Below, piece by piece: positions 1 to 11,463 of a DNA stretch of 64,000 nucleotides. Below the pieces are notes generated by a model. It was given only the letters and a program-made list of their open reading frames with translations. It had not been told where the DNA came from and did no database searches. Each line of letters begins with the position of its first letter. The stretch's first letter is position 1. This DNA comes from Moniliophthora roreri. Taxonomy: Eukaryota; Basidiomycota; Agaricomycetes; Agaricales; Marasmiaceae. The DNA lies in the NCBI GenBank assembly GCA_001466705.2, contig LATX02000188.1, positions 558,001 through 622,000 on the forward strand, read 5' to 3'. Both the position numbers and the translations under genes were made by a program.

Positions 1-1690
1 TCAAAAATTCCGCCACGAATGTCACAATGCCGGGTTCAGAGTCCGCCCGGCTCGCCGCTAGATCAATTCCCACTTTCGAAGTCCGACCGTGTTCTGTCAC
101 CCTCGTTTTATCGAAGGCCAACTCGCGCTTCCTGCCTCAAGAATTGGCACACCAATCATTCAAATGGAATTACTAAATGTGTGTGATTTCTCCTTTCAGA
201 CTTCTATTGAGGGGAACTTGCAAAATCTTTTTCAACCCAATATTCGCTTTGACAACCTAAAAGATCGGGCTCGTATACCACTAGTCATCCGATTCCCTTC
301 ATAATAATTACATATACTTCAAGCTAAGAACTTGAACTTCATGTTCCGTTCATCTCCGAAGTCTTTATCGCACTGCGGGAGAGAGGGGAGTGCGTTTTGA
401 AACCTGGTACCAGCGATAGTATGGTGTATGGGTCCAAGTGTGACGCGCCAACTCCGCACTTGTACCCTCCCGACCTCAGTACCTGTATCTAAGTTAGAGC
501 TGTACAGAGTGGGGAAGTTTATTTCAGCGTTTTAAATCTACAGACTTACACCTATTCTTTCGAGACCTCTTCGTGTGAAGATTGTTCCCGCAAACGTCAC
601 ACCAAGTTGCTTGCCGTGAGAAACGTTTGCTAGGCTATGAGAAACGGCGTTCTCGATTTTCAACGCATCAACCACGGTCACGCCATGCGCCGTGCGCCAT
701 AGTCCCCGACTTCTGCCACTTAAGACCCTTTAGAAAGGAAGAGGCCGTATGGTTCCGGGCAGGTTCTGGGACTGTTTCCGACATCAAGTCCTGATAATCC
801 GGAGGAGTTTGATGGAAGGAGGATGACGACTCCTAGAACCACGGAATAAATTTACCTTTTGGTGAGTCCCTACTTACCGTCCTTTAACCTTCCAGGACGT
901 TGATAATCGGCTTCCAGCGTTAAGTGCTCAGCACTGCTGTCTTTCTCGGACTTTGCAGAATATAGCGAAATTGCACGACCGCATTCTGAACGTGGGTAAT
1001 TCCCCCGGGCGATAACAAGGTGATACAGTGCTAGGTCGGGAGTTTTCGAAGCCATTTCATGTCAATACGTCTTCACAAGAAGTCTGCAAATTGAATTCAA
1101 AAACCATCAAAAACGGAGTCTGACTGGCGAACTTTCAATCATGATCCCACTTCTCCGTCATCCGGAAGTCAATTTAGGTGGGATTGCGGCTCAATGATGT
1201 GTAACATGGGGCAACAGAAGCTATGCGTTGATGCTTGAAAAGCCATTCCAGTTCGGTTCGACACCATGAAGGTTGTTAAGACGCCAGGCTCGTAGCTTTT
1301 CTCGTGTGAGTTGAAGTTATCTCTGTGGAACAACAAAAAACCTTTTAGTGAAATTCCACCGTTGAACCGTTGTGCATCCGACATCCCTGCCATTGCTGGG
1401 ACGGTTCTTATGTCATTCTACGTGTACTTCAGTTTAAACATCGGTAAGTAGCAACCTTTGATGACATCCGGGTCGACAATCAATCTGAATCAAGCTTGTT
1501 TCTAGACAAAATTGCGGTCGAGACACCTTGCATATAGTTCCCCATGTAGGCAATGGTAGATCGCCTCCCATATGGAACGGTATCCTCATGACACGTCCGA
1601 AATCTTATATATCATTTTCTGATGTCAATTGACTGGCGACCAGCCGTAGATCTGTCAACCTTTGCAGCGTGTGGCAAGGACTTAAAGGCG
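1..1690. other. no gene recognised at left edge
   Basis: Only short, unconvincing open frames occur on either strand, and no recognisable domain, repeat or transposon motif was seen. The last 150 bases or so become rich in C and T, as expected of a fungal promoter leading into the gene that follows. The extreme left end could hold the tail of a gene outside the window, but nothing supports one. Confidence 0.5.
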
Positions 1691-1826
1691 CATTATGGAA
1701 TCCCATGACGGAACCTACTTATTCTCGTTGTTTCTCTCCATTGTTTTCTGGCTCCTTTCCCGAATCCCCACTTTCACTTCCTTATCACCTTTCCGCTCTT
1801 TACTACTGATGCTTGTTTGATTGTAG

Positions 1827-3157
1827 ATCAACGTTCACGTCACGAAGTCCATTCTTTTTGTTTCTCCTCGGTCTCTATAAGGTGGTCATTGTTGTACATA
1901 TACATAGACGACATTCCTCGACGAAGACACCAGAATATCCTGCTACCCAGGTTCTATCGATTCTTTGCTTGCCGAACTCACTGCCATTCATATCGCTCTT
2001 ATCATCTCTTTCCACGTCTGTCGCTTCCCCTCCATTTGCCGCGTCGTCTGCCCAATACCCATCCCCAGACATTTTTACCGCTCCCACCGCATCTGCCGCG
2101 CCTCCCATACCTTCCGTCTATAGCCTCCCTTCCATTCCAGCACCAGAAGCGACTTCCCTGTCCCCTTTGACTCCACCAATATTCTCTTCGCACCACCTAT
2201 CCACAAGCAACCCCAACACGCCGGAATCGCTGCACACGATGCCGTTACAACCTCCATTCAGCCTTGACACTGCAGGTTCTACAGAAATCAGTGGTTCGTC
2301 TGACTTATGTGGCTTGTTTCGGGTCCCTTATCCTCTTACTTTCAGATAAACTAGCAGTTCCTACGCAACCCCAGTCTGGAACCCTGTAGGCCCACTTCTA
2401 CCTCTACGAGAAACTTTTACTCACGGTGATCATATTAGCATGCCGGATACATTCAAGACTTTGGATACCGACATGGACACTGTTATAGAACCTTTCACTA
2501 TCCCCACGATGCCCATTAACGTGTATGCGGCCCAATCGTCAGTCAGTGAAGAATCCTCCGCCCCGAGGTAAGCTGAACGTCGTTCGTTGTGCACCGGTCT
2601 GACATACGCTCAACAGCAGCTCAACCTCCTCGAGCTCACCTTCGACAGCTACTGTCGTGGGTGCCACTGTTGGTGGTATAATACTCCTCATCCTTGTTGG
2701 ACTATTTGTTTGGTTATTCCTCCGGAGACATCGGTCCAAAAACAAGGACACGGAGAATTTGCGATGGCACATGGTCCAGTCCCGCAACGTCACCAAAGAA
2801 GACATGAACACCAAAATCGATTTCGGGGACGTGATTGACATTCGTCCATTACCCTGTGCTCGAGAACCTCGGACGCCGACCCAAGAAAACCCATTCCTAT
2901 CCGACGATGAGGAGGGGGATTGCTCGGAAACACTTTCTGACTCGCGCCGCGGCAGTGCTGCGAGTAGTATCCATTTTGCTGGTCTCCCGGCTACACCGAT
3001 CTCCTCATCGTTTGCTGTTACGCAAACAGGCCATTATGCTCCTCGGCAAAGTCGTCGTCAGAGTCAAAGCAAAGACATGAATTGGGCGGAGAACCAGACG
3101 TCACTAATGTCGGTGTTGGATTTCATGAAGCAAAGAACAGAGGCTCAGAGGAAATGA
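1827..3157 (+). CDS. single-pass membrane protein with Ser/Thr/Pro-rich ectodomain (5' end unresolved)
   Basis: Four joined exons can be followed: about 1827-2290, 2346-2385, 2439-2567 and 2617-3157, all with GT-AG introns and matching phases. The first exon encodes a long Ser/Pro/Thr/Ala-rich stretch. The last encodes a Ser/Thr linker, one strong membrane helix (ATVVGATVGGIILLILVG followed by LFVWLF), a basic stop-transfer run RRHRSKNK, and a hydrophilic tail of about 135 residues with acidic and Ser-rich parts, ending MKQRTEAQRK. This architecture resembles fungal wall-sensor-like or Mid2-like proteins by layout only; no sequence family was recognised. The initiating exon is uncertain. The frame opens after a good acceptor at 1825-1826 with a CTGAT branch-like site. 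An ATG near 1696 could be joined with correct phase, but only through a weak gttgtt donor. Confidence 0.6.
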
Positions 3158-3527
3158 TGTTTTTTTTTTGTTTGGGTTCTATGTCTTTTGCTTGCAGTTC
3201 TGTTGTCATTTCTCAGTCGGTACATTTGGACATCATGCATTGTAATTTGTAATTTGTACGCACATTTCTCAGGACTTTTCAAATTACATTTTTGTTCACG
3301 TGATTCCACTTTATTCGCGACTCCCAGTTCTCAAGTTTTCGATCATCTCTTTCAGTCTTCGGAGTCCCAGTCCCTACTACGTTTGGGTCACAGAAAGCCG
3401 ATGAACAGTTGAGAAATGACAAGCGAGGCCAGGGATCAAGAAGCTGGCACATCTAGTAAGTCCTGGAAACCTGGAGAATTTTTGCTCGATTGTCGACGCG
3501 AGTTTTCCACAGACTTGGCAAAAAAAA

Positions 3528-5303
3528 ATGGAGAAACTCGATCGAAAGATGGCAGATGACATGGAAAATATCCAGAAAGCCATGCTCGACATCAGGGCAA
3601 ATCGGTCCTTGCCCAATTCACTTGTTCCGATAAACATAATTCCCGACGAGCTGATGTCCAGGATATTCATATTTTGTGCCGAATGGCTAAGACCGATACT
3701 CACCCAGCCAAGAGAAGGAGAAAAGGCGGTGGAGGGCTGGATTGTTCTGACTCACGTATGCCAACGCTGGCGTAGTGTAGCATTGGACACACCGCGTCTT
3801 TGGATATCTCCGGCTTTCAAGTATCCCAGTCTCGCTTTTGAAATGCTCCGTCGTTCCAAGGACGCACCGCTCATCATCCAGTATGATTTACACCCGATGA
3901 CTCCCAGAGCCTGGGCGGCACTTGACGAAGCACTCGACCATATCAATCATATCGGTGACTTGGAATTATCGCAAACGGATGAAAGTCAACTCCAAAGACT
4001 CATCTCCAAGCTCACACATCCAGCACCCCTTTTACGCAAACTATCATTGAAGTTCCATCGCACAATTTCATCTAGTGGAAGTGGAGTCGTTGTCTTCCCC
4101 GATCACTTTTTTGGAAATCAGATTCCGAGGCTCACACATCTGAAACTCGAATACTGTTATGTTCCATGGGACTCGCTCTTTTTCAATAACCTCAGTTCTC
4201 TGACGTGCTTCACGATTGGATTGGGCGACCAGGCTGCCTATCAGTTTCTGACACGTAGGCGGCTTTTCGACATTCTCGCAAAGATGTCACAGCTCCAAAA
4301 GTTGGAGCTTCTGTGGCCAGCTCCATCCTTAAACCCAGAAGTTGCGCATTCACCGCCTTTGTTTTTCCCTCATCTCCGATTCTTAGCAGTCTCGTCCACC
4401 ATCCGAAATTGTGTCAAATTCCTCGATGATATATCCTTTCCCGACTCCACTGTTGTCGAGTTCCGATATTGCCAGTTCGGAGCCCAAAACCAGGCGGAAA
4501 TGGCGGAGGAGTTGCATCTGTTGAAACCTGTGCTCACAAGGTTTTTAGGAACAGGTGTCCATCGAGAAGGTATCAGCTCCCTTTTCTTGGGCATCAACGA
4601 CACGGACTTTGGCGATCTGAAACTCGAAGCATGGACTCCGTATTCCGTCTCAACGCCGCCTGACTGTTGCGACTTGAAACCCGACTGTTGGGCCTCGGGA
4701 TCCCTTCACCCAAGTTCCCCACGCCTCCTGATGGAAGTGCAATGCCCACCTGAGACTTCATTCAGCGTGGACGATCTCGTGAATGCCATAGTACCGTCAT
4801 TAACGCTCAAGAGCCTAAAACGCCTCAAAATCGAATTTGAGCGCAGCGTCATCTCCACTGCCACCTTTTCAAAGAATTTTGCAACTCTTCCTGAGCTGAC
4901 GTATGTCGCAGTATGGGGTGGGGTATTTCACGACGTGGTCCATCTCTTAGGCGAAACACTTCCGGAACCCCCTCATCATTCCAGAGTTCCGATTGCTTTT
5001 CTAGAGCACTCAAAACCTGTTCGTGAAGCAATAATGGCTTTCCCAGCTCTCGAGAGAATCCACCTAATGCATATCGACTTCAAGTCCCACCCTACGCTGC
5101 TTTCGTCATTCCTTAGTGCATGTCAACGTCGAAGGAAAAATGGGTCCCATATTCGCACGATCAAGCTGGATAATTGTAGGCTCTCAGACTGGCAAGAATG
5201 GTCTCTTGATGATGCCTTCTTTGGCAGGAATGAGGAGTGTACATGGGGCCGGAATCAGTCCTATAATTTCTCAGAGGACGAGTCGGAAAGTGATACAGAG
5301 TGA
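3528..5303 (+). CDS. F-box protein, agaric leucine-rich type
   Basis: Uninterrupted frame of 591 residues. A short helical N-terminus with coiled-coil character (KLDRKMADDMENIQKAM) leads into an F-box-like motif at about residues 38-90: INIIPDELMSRIFIFCAEW, then VLTHVCQRWRSVALDTPRLW. The rest shows regularly spaced Leu-rich segments (LTHLKLEYC, LTCFTIGL, LQKLELLW, LKRLKIEF) typical of leucine-rich F-box proteins, and ends in an acidic tail. F-box proteins dock substrates to SCF ubiquitin ligases; the substrate here is unknown. An upstream ATG at 3415, followed by a gtaagt donor, could add a short first exon, but joining it at the only nearby acceptor gives the wrong frame, so the ATG at 3528 (after a run of A) is preferred. 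It is one of four F-box-type genes in the window. Confidence 0.85.
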   Translation: MEKLDRKMADDMENIQKAMLDIRANRSLPNSLVPINIIPDELMSRIFIFCAEWLRPILTQPREGEKAVEGWIVLTHVCQRWRSVALDTPRLWISPAFKYPSLAFEMLRRSKDAPLIIQYDLHPMTPRAWAALDEALDHINHIGDLELSQTDESQLQRLISKLTHPAPLLRKLSLKFHRTISSSGSGVVVFPDHFFGNQIPRLTHLKLEYCYVPWDSLFFNNLSSLTCFTIGLGDQAAYQFLTRRRLFDILAKMSQLQKLELLWPAPSLNPEVAHSPPLFFPHLRFLAVSSTIRNCVKFLDDISFPDSTVVEFRYCQFGAQNQAEMAEELHLLKPVLTRFLGTGVHREGISSLFLGINDTDFGDLKLEAWTPYSVSTPPDCCDLKPDCWASGSLHPSSPRLLMEVQCPPETSFSVDDLVNAIVPSLTLKSLKRLKIEFERSVISTATFSKNFATLPELTYVAVWGGVFHDVVHLLGETLPEPPHHSRVPIAFLEHSKPVREAIMAFPALERIHLMHIDFKSHPTLLSSFLSACQRRRKNGSHIRTIKLDNCRLSDWQEWSLDDAFFGRNEECTWGRNQSYNFSEDESESDTE

Positions 5304-5706
5304 TAGAATCGTATGCTATAACTTTGCCATTGTAATTGTACCCTCTTTACACAAGTTGTTTGCCTTCAGACATTTTGCAAGCTACGTCTGTAACTCTTTA
5401 TGAGACAACAGATAGAAGGGCGTAGGATGAAGGCGTCGCTCCGGGAAGCGCTTTCGTAAATGTCAACGTCGAAGTCCATCACTCAGCCCTTTCTTCTCTG
5501 CGTTTGATTCGTGAAGCCTGTACACGTTAGAGGAAGGATGGAGATGGAGGTTGCCTGTGAATCAGTTCAGAAGAGAAATAGGGCTGCTTGCTGAGTATCA
5601 AGCCAGGTTTGCGCGCTTTTCGAGCAATGATACATTGGCGCTTTGGAATTTCCCTCCTTCACCGGCGGGGGGTTTCTGGTAGGCCACAAGAACCTAAATT
5701 CAAAAG
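5304..5706. other. intergenic spacer
   Basis: Runs from the F-box stop codon to the end of the GTPase pseudogene. No gene, repeat or regulatory element was recognised. The 15-base string at about 5459-5473 also occurs inside the preceding F-box gene near 5118, which is probably chance. Confidence 0.4.
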
Positions 5707-6382
5707 ATGTCAATTGATGATTATCTTCAGCAATGCCACAAAGTCCGAAATCTCGCTGACGATGTCTTGCACTCTCTTACTGTCCAACGCTGAGTACTCC
5801 AAATACTTTACACCACCGAGATTTCTCGCGAGCGTTTCTCCATCCTCCCAAGTTGCTAGTTTCTGCTTCTGCTTCTTAAGCTTTTTCCAGCACCCCAAAA
5901 TCGTCCCGCAGATCAATCTTGGTCCCTACGAGTAGGAGGGATGCCAGATCTAAAGTGATTGATTTCCGGAAGCCACTTTCTTCGACTTTATCAAACGAGT
6001 ATCAGTCCACTACGCTGAAGCAGACGAGAATTGTGTCTGTCAACGGGTATACGAATGAACGAAAGCGGGCGTGTTCCATCTCACCTGTAAATCAATGTGA
6101 TTTAGTCGAGGACAGCGATATTGTAGCTATGAGGACGCACTAGTCGTATCGACCAAGTTAGAAGCAATATTTCTCGTCTCTAATCGTGACGTTCTCCCCA
6201 CATGAACCGAAGACCTAGCTCGTAGAGTTGTCCTGGTCACTCGCTATAGTGATTTACGAGGAGGGCGTACGAGCACATACTTGAGGCATAGTGGGAGGAA
6301 GCTTTCCGGAGGTGTAGCTTGCCAAAAGACTCGTCTAATTGAATTAGAATTCATATGCTAATACGAGCCAGGATACTCTCAT
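5707..6382 (-). pseudogene. decayed Rho/Rac/Cdc42-family small GTPase
   Basis: Read from 6382 downward, fragments in family order are recognisable. A start-like MRVSWLVLA stands where MRxIKCVVVG is expected. A damaged P-loop region is followed by SYTSGKLPPTMPQ. A VFGSCGENVTI segment matches the region after switch I. DT of the DTAG motif lies next to a donor-like gtgcgt. Then come GEMEHARFRSFVYPLTD and ILVCFSVVD, LVGTKIDLRDD (the guanine-specificity TKID motif), KLKKQKQKLATWEDGE and TLARNLGGVKYLEYSAL. Old intron borders are still visible, for example tttacag before GGTGAG and gagctag before GTCTTC. Damage seen: an in-frame stop at 6002-6004, a stop in the segment before DTAG, a frameshift between the IDLRDD and KLKKQ parts, and no recognisable C-terminal CAAX box. 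It is therefore a dead gene copy rather than a processed pseudogene. Confidence 0.85.
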
Positions 6383-6798
6383 CTTCAAGTTCCCTATGCC
6401 ATGAGCCACTATCACACACTTGATTCGTTGCAACTGCTTAGCGTAGTCCGGAACATTTTAGAGCTTCCACAGTCGACATTGAAGCTTCCTATTAGCTGGC
6501 TATGATACGACCCTGCGGCAATCCTATGACGGTCATCTCGATGGGCGCTGACTCCATGTGACAGGGGTCGAGATGCTAGAGAAAGGGTAGGATAAGTAGT
6601 TTCGGTGATGGCGTCACGGCAGGCAATTTCGTACTTCTCGGATTGCTGGCATTTCAGTACACATACATACCTAAGGGTCCATGGTTATAAGCTCTCATCT
6701 ATAGTTGTCATAATTAGGTGTCTATATGGCACGGTTGCGGATTACGAATGAGTCTTCCACGTCTTCATACGTGCCAGTAATCATTGGGTTTGGACGGC
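6383..6798. other. intergenic spacer
   Basis: About 415 bases between the presumed 5' end of the GTPase pseudogene and the 3' end of the second F-box gene. No coding, RNA or repeat signal was seen. Confidence 0.4.
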
Positions 6799-8491
6799 CT
6801 AAGCTTCCACAACCCTTGGTTTCTTCTCTTTTGCCTCCAACCACCGTTCCCGTATCCTCTGATATGCAGGACTCTCCTTCCAACCGCTCAAATCTGTGAA
6901 CCAAAACACGAACAATATCCCAACTGCGAGTAAATCCTCCGTCTTCGTTCTCCTCGATTCTTCTTCCTCACTATCCTCCACGCTCTCACAAAATCCCTTT
7001 ACAACTTCCTTGATGAATGCCAATGATGGATATTTCGCTTTGGCCTCCAAGATCTCGAGAAATTCCTGCAATGCTGGGAATCGGCGAGTATGAAGTTGGT
7101 CGAATAGCCATTCTGTGGCAAGGAATTCTTTGGAGGGATCATCGTCGGGTATCCAAATTGTGTCGGTATAACGGTTCCATTGTAGGCCATCTGGGATGAG
7201 ATGTATGAGCATGTTTAGTCGAGCTAATAGAAGCATGAACATACGGGGAATCTGACAGATATTGAGCGAGGGACATGCTTCCCCAAAGCGCATCATCCAT
7301 TGTAGTTCCTCGTCAACCGTAAGGCTGGGTTCTGGATAGTCGCCGCCGTTCGTTTCAACCGACCAGAAGAATGAATGTAACGTCTCTGAGGCTGAGATCT
7401 TGGCTAAACTTTGTTGTACTCTTACCAACTTATCCTGTACGAAATACGTTTGCCAAAGAAATTTTTGGGAATAGTGTATACTTACCTCATTTAGAATCAT
7501 TTCCTCCTCCTCCTCTAAATGCTCAAACCAAATGCAGTGCACGGTAAGGATACCGAACTTCAGTTCACCCATAGCAATTTCTTCGATCAGGTCAACATTC
7601 CAACCGCTTCGGTTGAAGCTGAGCCTGCTTAACCGTCTGTCGCCGACGCTCTTCTTCATACCGCGAATGATATCTCCGAGTACGATCGTCGGATCCAGTG
7701 TACACGATACCTCCATCTTCCTGACAGATGGAAGAATGGTTGGCTCGGATAGAAACACGGGAACGACAGTGGCGCTTGCATGGAACCAGCTGAGATTCGG
7801 AAAACGCCATCTCCCGACTTTCGCTAATTTCATGGTATTTTCTGTGTTCATCTCGGTAAGCGGCATGAGAAAGAGTGTCTTCAGGGTCTCTTGGTGTCGG
7901 TGGAGGAATGACGCAATTGTCGTGGTGATGGGCGTATAGAGCAGCAGCATTGACAGTTGAGGGAATACGCATTTCTCGAAGACATAGCTGAAATGCTCTG
8001 CAAGTTGCGGAAGATCTCGATGTATAACTCTAAATTCGAGAGTTTTGATATGTATAAGTCGAGGTAAAGCTCGAGATAAGAGTCTGAAGAAGCCTTGGAG
8101 AAGGACCGAGGCTTCTGGGTATATGTCAATCCTGTAAGCCTTCGTCAACGAGATTCGATAACCACATGGTAGCCACGCACCTAAATTTCATCCACAGTTG
8201 TCGAACAGATCTAGCAGCAAGAGAATTCTTGCTTAACGTTCTGAAACAACCAATGGTTTCATGACCTCTTGTAAGTTCGAGATGCCGGTAAATGAGTCGG
8301 GTGGAGATGCTCCGAAATGTGCGACAAACGAGGCAGACATTGAGGAGGGTAGACGTAGAGCAATACTGGAATATTACTTCCCACACATCGAAGGGAAGAT
8401 TATACTTCTTTGCGAGGACGGTGGTATTCATGGAAGTCTTGGGCAAGGGTATCGGCGGCAGTCCTAAATGGGGAAATCGACCTGTATTCAT
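6799..8491 (-). CDS. F-box protein, agaric type
   Basis: Three exons: 8491-8181, 8131-7486 and 7434-6799. The first intron (49 nt, gtgcgt...acag) joins KFR to IDIYPEA in phase 2. The second (51 nt, gtaagt...acag) is a multiple of three and open, so its retention would add 17 residues (VSIHYSQKFLW and onward) without a frameshift. The N-terminal F-box reads YNLPFDVWEVIFQYCSTS, then LLNVCLVCRTFRSISTRLIY. The remainder has Leu-rich repeats and no other recognisable domain, and the protein ends KEKKPRVVEA. The start at 8491 is the first in-frame ATG; an internal Met at about residue 20 lies directly before the F-box and could also serve. It is probably an SCF substrate adaptor; its target cannot be inferred. 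Confidence 0.85.
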
Positions 8492-8721
8492 ACCACCAAT
8501 TTCAAGTTCTGTATCGCAGCATCGCGGAACGATGACTTAACGTACCCGGCGCATACGCTGAAAACCACTAAATCGAGGGGTTTGAAAGCGTAGTACTGGT
8601 GTCTTGCAGGCTACAACCAATAATCTCGGTCCAACTTGAGCCCCAAGACATACCCCTTTCGACCATAAAATTGGACGCATGAACCCCTTTTTTGATGTGT
8701 TCTTCTTTCACCACGAACAGA

Positions 8722-10190
8722 ATGGCCTTCCTCCCCGTTTTTCGCCTTGCTACTCTCAGTAGGTTCCATGTCGTCCACCCAGTTACCCTGCTAATTTGTT
8801 TGAGTTAGTCACGACTCTCGTTTTTGCTGTCGTTATCCTCGGTCTCAATGCGCACTTAACATGGATCACGAATAGCTACTTTGGCGGATACTTCAGCTTT
8901 GCCGCACTGTCAATCGCCACGGCAATTCTGACTATTCTTACTCTGCCTGTGATGTGCGTATCATGATCTTCCTGCTTATTGATGTATAACATTCTGGTAG
9001 GATATGGCTCGAACTTTCGAGTAAAGGGAAAGGGGCATTCATTGCTCTCATTATCACTGAGCTGATATGGCTTGGTGAGTAGCTCTAACCTTCCATTTCA
9101 AACGTATATCTTGAAGGACATGTACAGGTATTCTCTGGGTTCTTTGGTTAGCTAGCGCCGCAAAAGCAGCTGACGATAACTCTGCCATATTTCCGGACGG
9201 GTGTAATTTCATCGTTAGTATGTCTTATCCGAATCCAATCTTGTTCTTTGCATCATTCCCACTTCGAATTCAGGTTACATCGACACAACATGCAGAGAGT
9301 TTGCAGCGATCGTGGCGTTTAACTTTCTCACTTGGTTCGCACGTAAGTCCCAACTTTCTTGCTCCTGGAGAAGCCAGTCTGATTGGTATCTTTAAGTTTC
9401 TGCATACACTGTCACAGTCCTTGTTCTCTCCATATTGTCGGCAAAACGTGGAAATCCTGTCTGGTTCTTCACAGTCAGGGAGGGATTGGTCAATAACGAC
9501 GGACAGAAGGACCCAGAAGCGAACGGACAAACAAAACCAGCTCCCTTAGTCGCTAAGAAACAACTCGCGCCGGCTTCTCCTCAAGCTCAGGTACCCGACC
9601 CCCCAGTTCCTGATATTGCGCTGCCCCCCCCTCTATCACCACAAAAAACACCTGCTACTGACGCATCTGTCACTGTTGAACCAGAGCCAGAAGCAAAAGG
9701 TGACCCTGTAACCCCAGTCGTAGACGATGCACCCCTTTCTACGGATTTGGAAGCTACATACGGTATGGCCCACAAGGCAGCAGAGTCGACCAATCCAACG
9801 ATATACACAGAGATGCCTGCCGCGTCAACTCCAGCAGACTCTCCAGAACAACCATTCATCGGTACAGCTGTTGACGAACTTACGACCAAGAAAGAAACCT
9901 CCGGATCCGAGACCCCATCGATCCCTATCATTGATCCAGCGGATACGGTGCAGTCTCAGAAGGAACAGTTCGGGGGATCTCTCATCGTGGCGAGCATTGA
10001 AGAGCCTGCGATGAGGAACGAGTCTCTCGAGAATGTGGTTCCAGTGATACACACAATGGCTTCTCCTGCGATTCGGAAATCAACCTCAGCGGACACGATT
10101 ACTCTCCCAGTGGATGCACCGCAGAATTTGGCAGAAGAGACACAGAGTGGCGTAAAGAAACATTCTGTTTATCCGGAGCCTCAGGAGTGA
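8722..10190 (+). CDS. MARVEL-like four-helix membrane protein with long disordered tail
   Basis: Six exons (8722-8758, 8809-8953, 9001-9074, 9128-9217, 9274-9342, 9397-10190) give 402 residues with consistent phases. The first 180 residues or so hold four hydrophobic helices: TTLVFAVVILGLNAHLTW, AALSIATAILTILTLPVMIW, GAFIALIITELIWLGILWVL and FAAIVAFNFLTWFAL. A loop with two Cys (DGCNF and DTTCREF) lies before the last helix. This is the usual pattern of fungal MARVEL-domain proteins, which act in membrane microdomains and vesicle traffic; the assignment rests on topology and is an inference. From about residue 200 onward the protein is Pro/Glu/Ala/Thr-rich and probably disordered. The join at 9217 uses a gtatgt donor, which keeps the reading frame where an overlapping gttagt would not. 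Confidence 0.8.
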
Positions 10191-10711
10191 TGGAATGCTA
10201 CTCCTGTGCCGTCGGTGTAACATTTCAGTACATTGTCATCTTGGTTAACGAATTACAATTCAACTGTTCTGCCAGATCACCGTGACGTTGACTTTAAGTG
10301 ACTGACAGGTATAAATTACTGAACAAAACTCTCAGGCAACTTTCAGCCCTTCCCGATGTCCAAGTCAGAGGAAACCAGGGGAGACTTTGACGATGGTGCC
10401 AACATGCCAGTGTCAAGAGAACAGATCTCTACATCGACTGAAGGGGAGAAGAGACAAATTTCTGGGACCATTAGCAGGCTAAGGAAAGGTCAGTACACAC
10501 AGGTCACCTCAATGAATACAACGAATAATGCGTCTGACAGCTGGAGATTTCGTGAAAAAGTGCGCCTTCGCACGGTTCCTTGTCTTGGGAATTGGATCGA
10601 TGCTCTGCTGCTGCGAGCAGTGTATCTTTGCTTCGGACGTGAATGGTGGCGGACCACGGAAAAGTCTTAGGCTGGCGAAGGTTATTTACCGATGGTGCTT
10701 TAGCAGGCGAT
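10191..10711. other. intergenic region, weak plus-strand ORF
   Basis: Contains an open frame of 104 codons starting at 10356 (MSKSEETRGDFDDGANMPV). It has no recognisable domain, no clear splice partners and no upstream promoter signal that I could point to. It is not called as a gene. Confidence 0.3.
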
Positions 10712-11242
10712 TTACAGGATTGTACTAAGATATGTCACCTTACCACCTTGGCGCCGCACTCGCCACCTGCACCAGAAACCGAAGTCCAGGTTGGCTCTAG
10801 CGACGTTTCTTTGAACATTTGTAAGAATGTTGGTCGACTCTGGCACCGCTGTACTCGTACTGGCGATGGTTACGGTTGAAGTCGGCGCACTGCCGTCCCC
10901 AGTACTACCACGACCACCATTAGGGTCATCTGTGTCATCACCTTGCCTGTCGCGTTCGCTTGAACCGTCTTGACTGTCCTGAACATTGCTTCTGGTTCCA
11001 GAAACCACCGTTTCCGCCATTTCCACGGGAGTCACCATGTCCGCCCGATCCGTAGCTAAATCCCTGGTTGACCATCGTCCATTCTGGGAGATGCATAGGC
11101 AGCTAGTGCCATAGCGAGTGGTAACAGTATCACGAGAAGACCAAGTTTGTGCATCGTTACAGTTTACCAGCTGAGCATCCTTGAGATTGTTTATGTATTG
11201 CATTAGAGATGCGAGGTCCGTAGCAAGCTTCAAGAGTTCCAT
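10712..11242 (-). CDS. hypothetical ORF, possibly an exon of an unresolved gene
   Basis: An open frame of 176 residues. The first part is helical (LLKLATDLASLMQYINNLKDA) with a few cysteines. The middle is rich in Gly, Asp, Ser and Thr (RQGDDTDDPNGGRGSTGDG), followed by a Ser/Thr repeat-like stretch (TSTVTIASTSTAVPEST). No signal peptide or family was recognised. The composition is that of a protein rather than a random shadow, but the upstream sequence offers several possible short exons and the C-terminal end may be intronic. Function and limits are unknown. Confidence 0.3.
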   Translation of the reverse strand: MELLKLATDLASLMQYINNLKDAQLVNCNDAQTWSSRDTVTTRYGTSCLCISQNGRWSTRDLATDRADMVTPVEMAETVVSGTRSNVQDSQDGSSERDRQGDDTDDPNGGRGSTGDGSAPTSTVTIASTSTAVPESTNILTNVQRNVARANLDFGFWCRWRVRRQGGKVTYLSTIL

Positions 11243-11463
11243 TATGCAAACCGTGTGGCAGACGACTGGTGTAAGTTACCAGGTACAGAAGTCTGAGCGC
11301 AAGTCACGTTCGACGTTTGATGGCTGCTGGCGTTACTTACGTCACTATTGACTGACACGCTCCCTTAAAAGTCTGCTTTTTTTCTCCTACCTGTCAGTCG
11401 TGTCACATTTACCTCTGGCAGAGCAGCTCAAAGGTCCTCAGATATTTGAGCAAAGGCTCGAAA

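Noticed and set aside
5118..5473. Repeated 15-base string at 5118 and 5459
   Set aside because: Too short, with no extended similarity on either side; probably chance.
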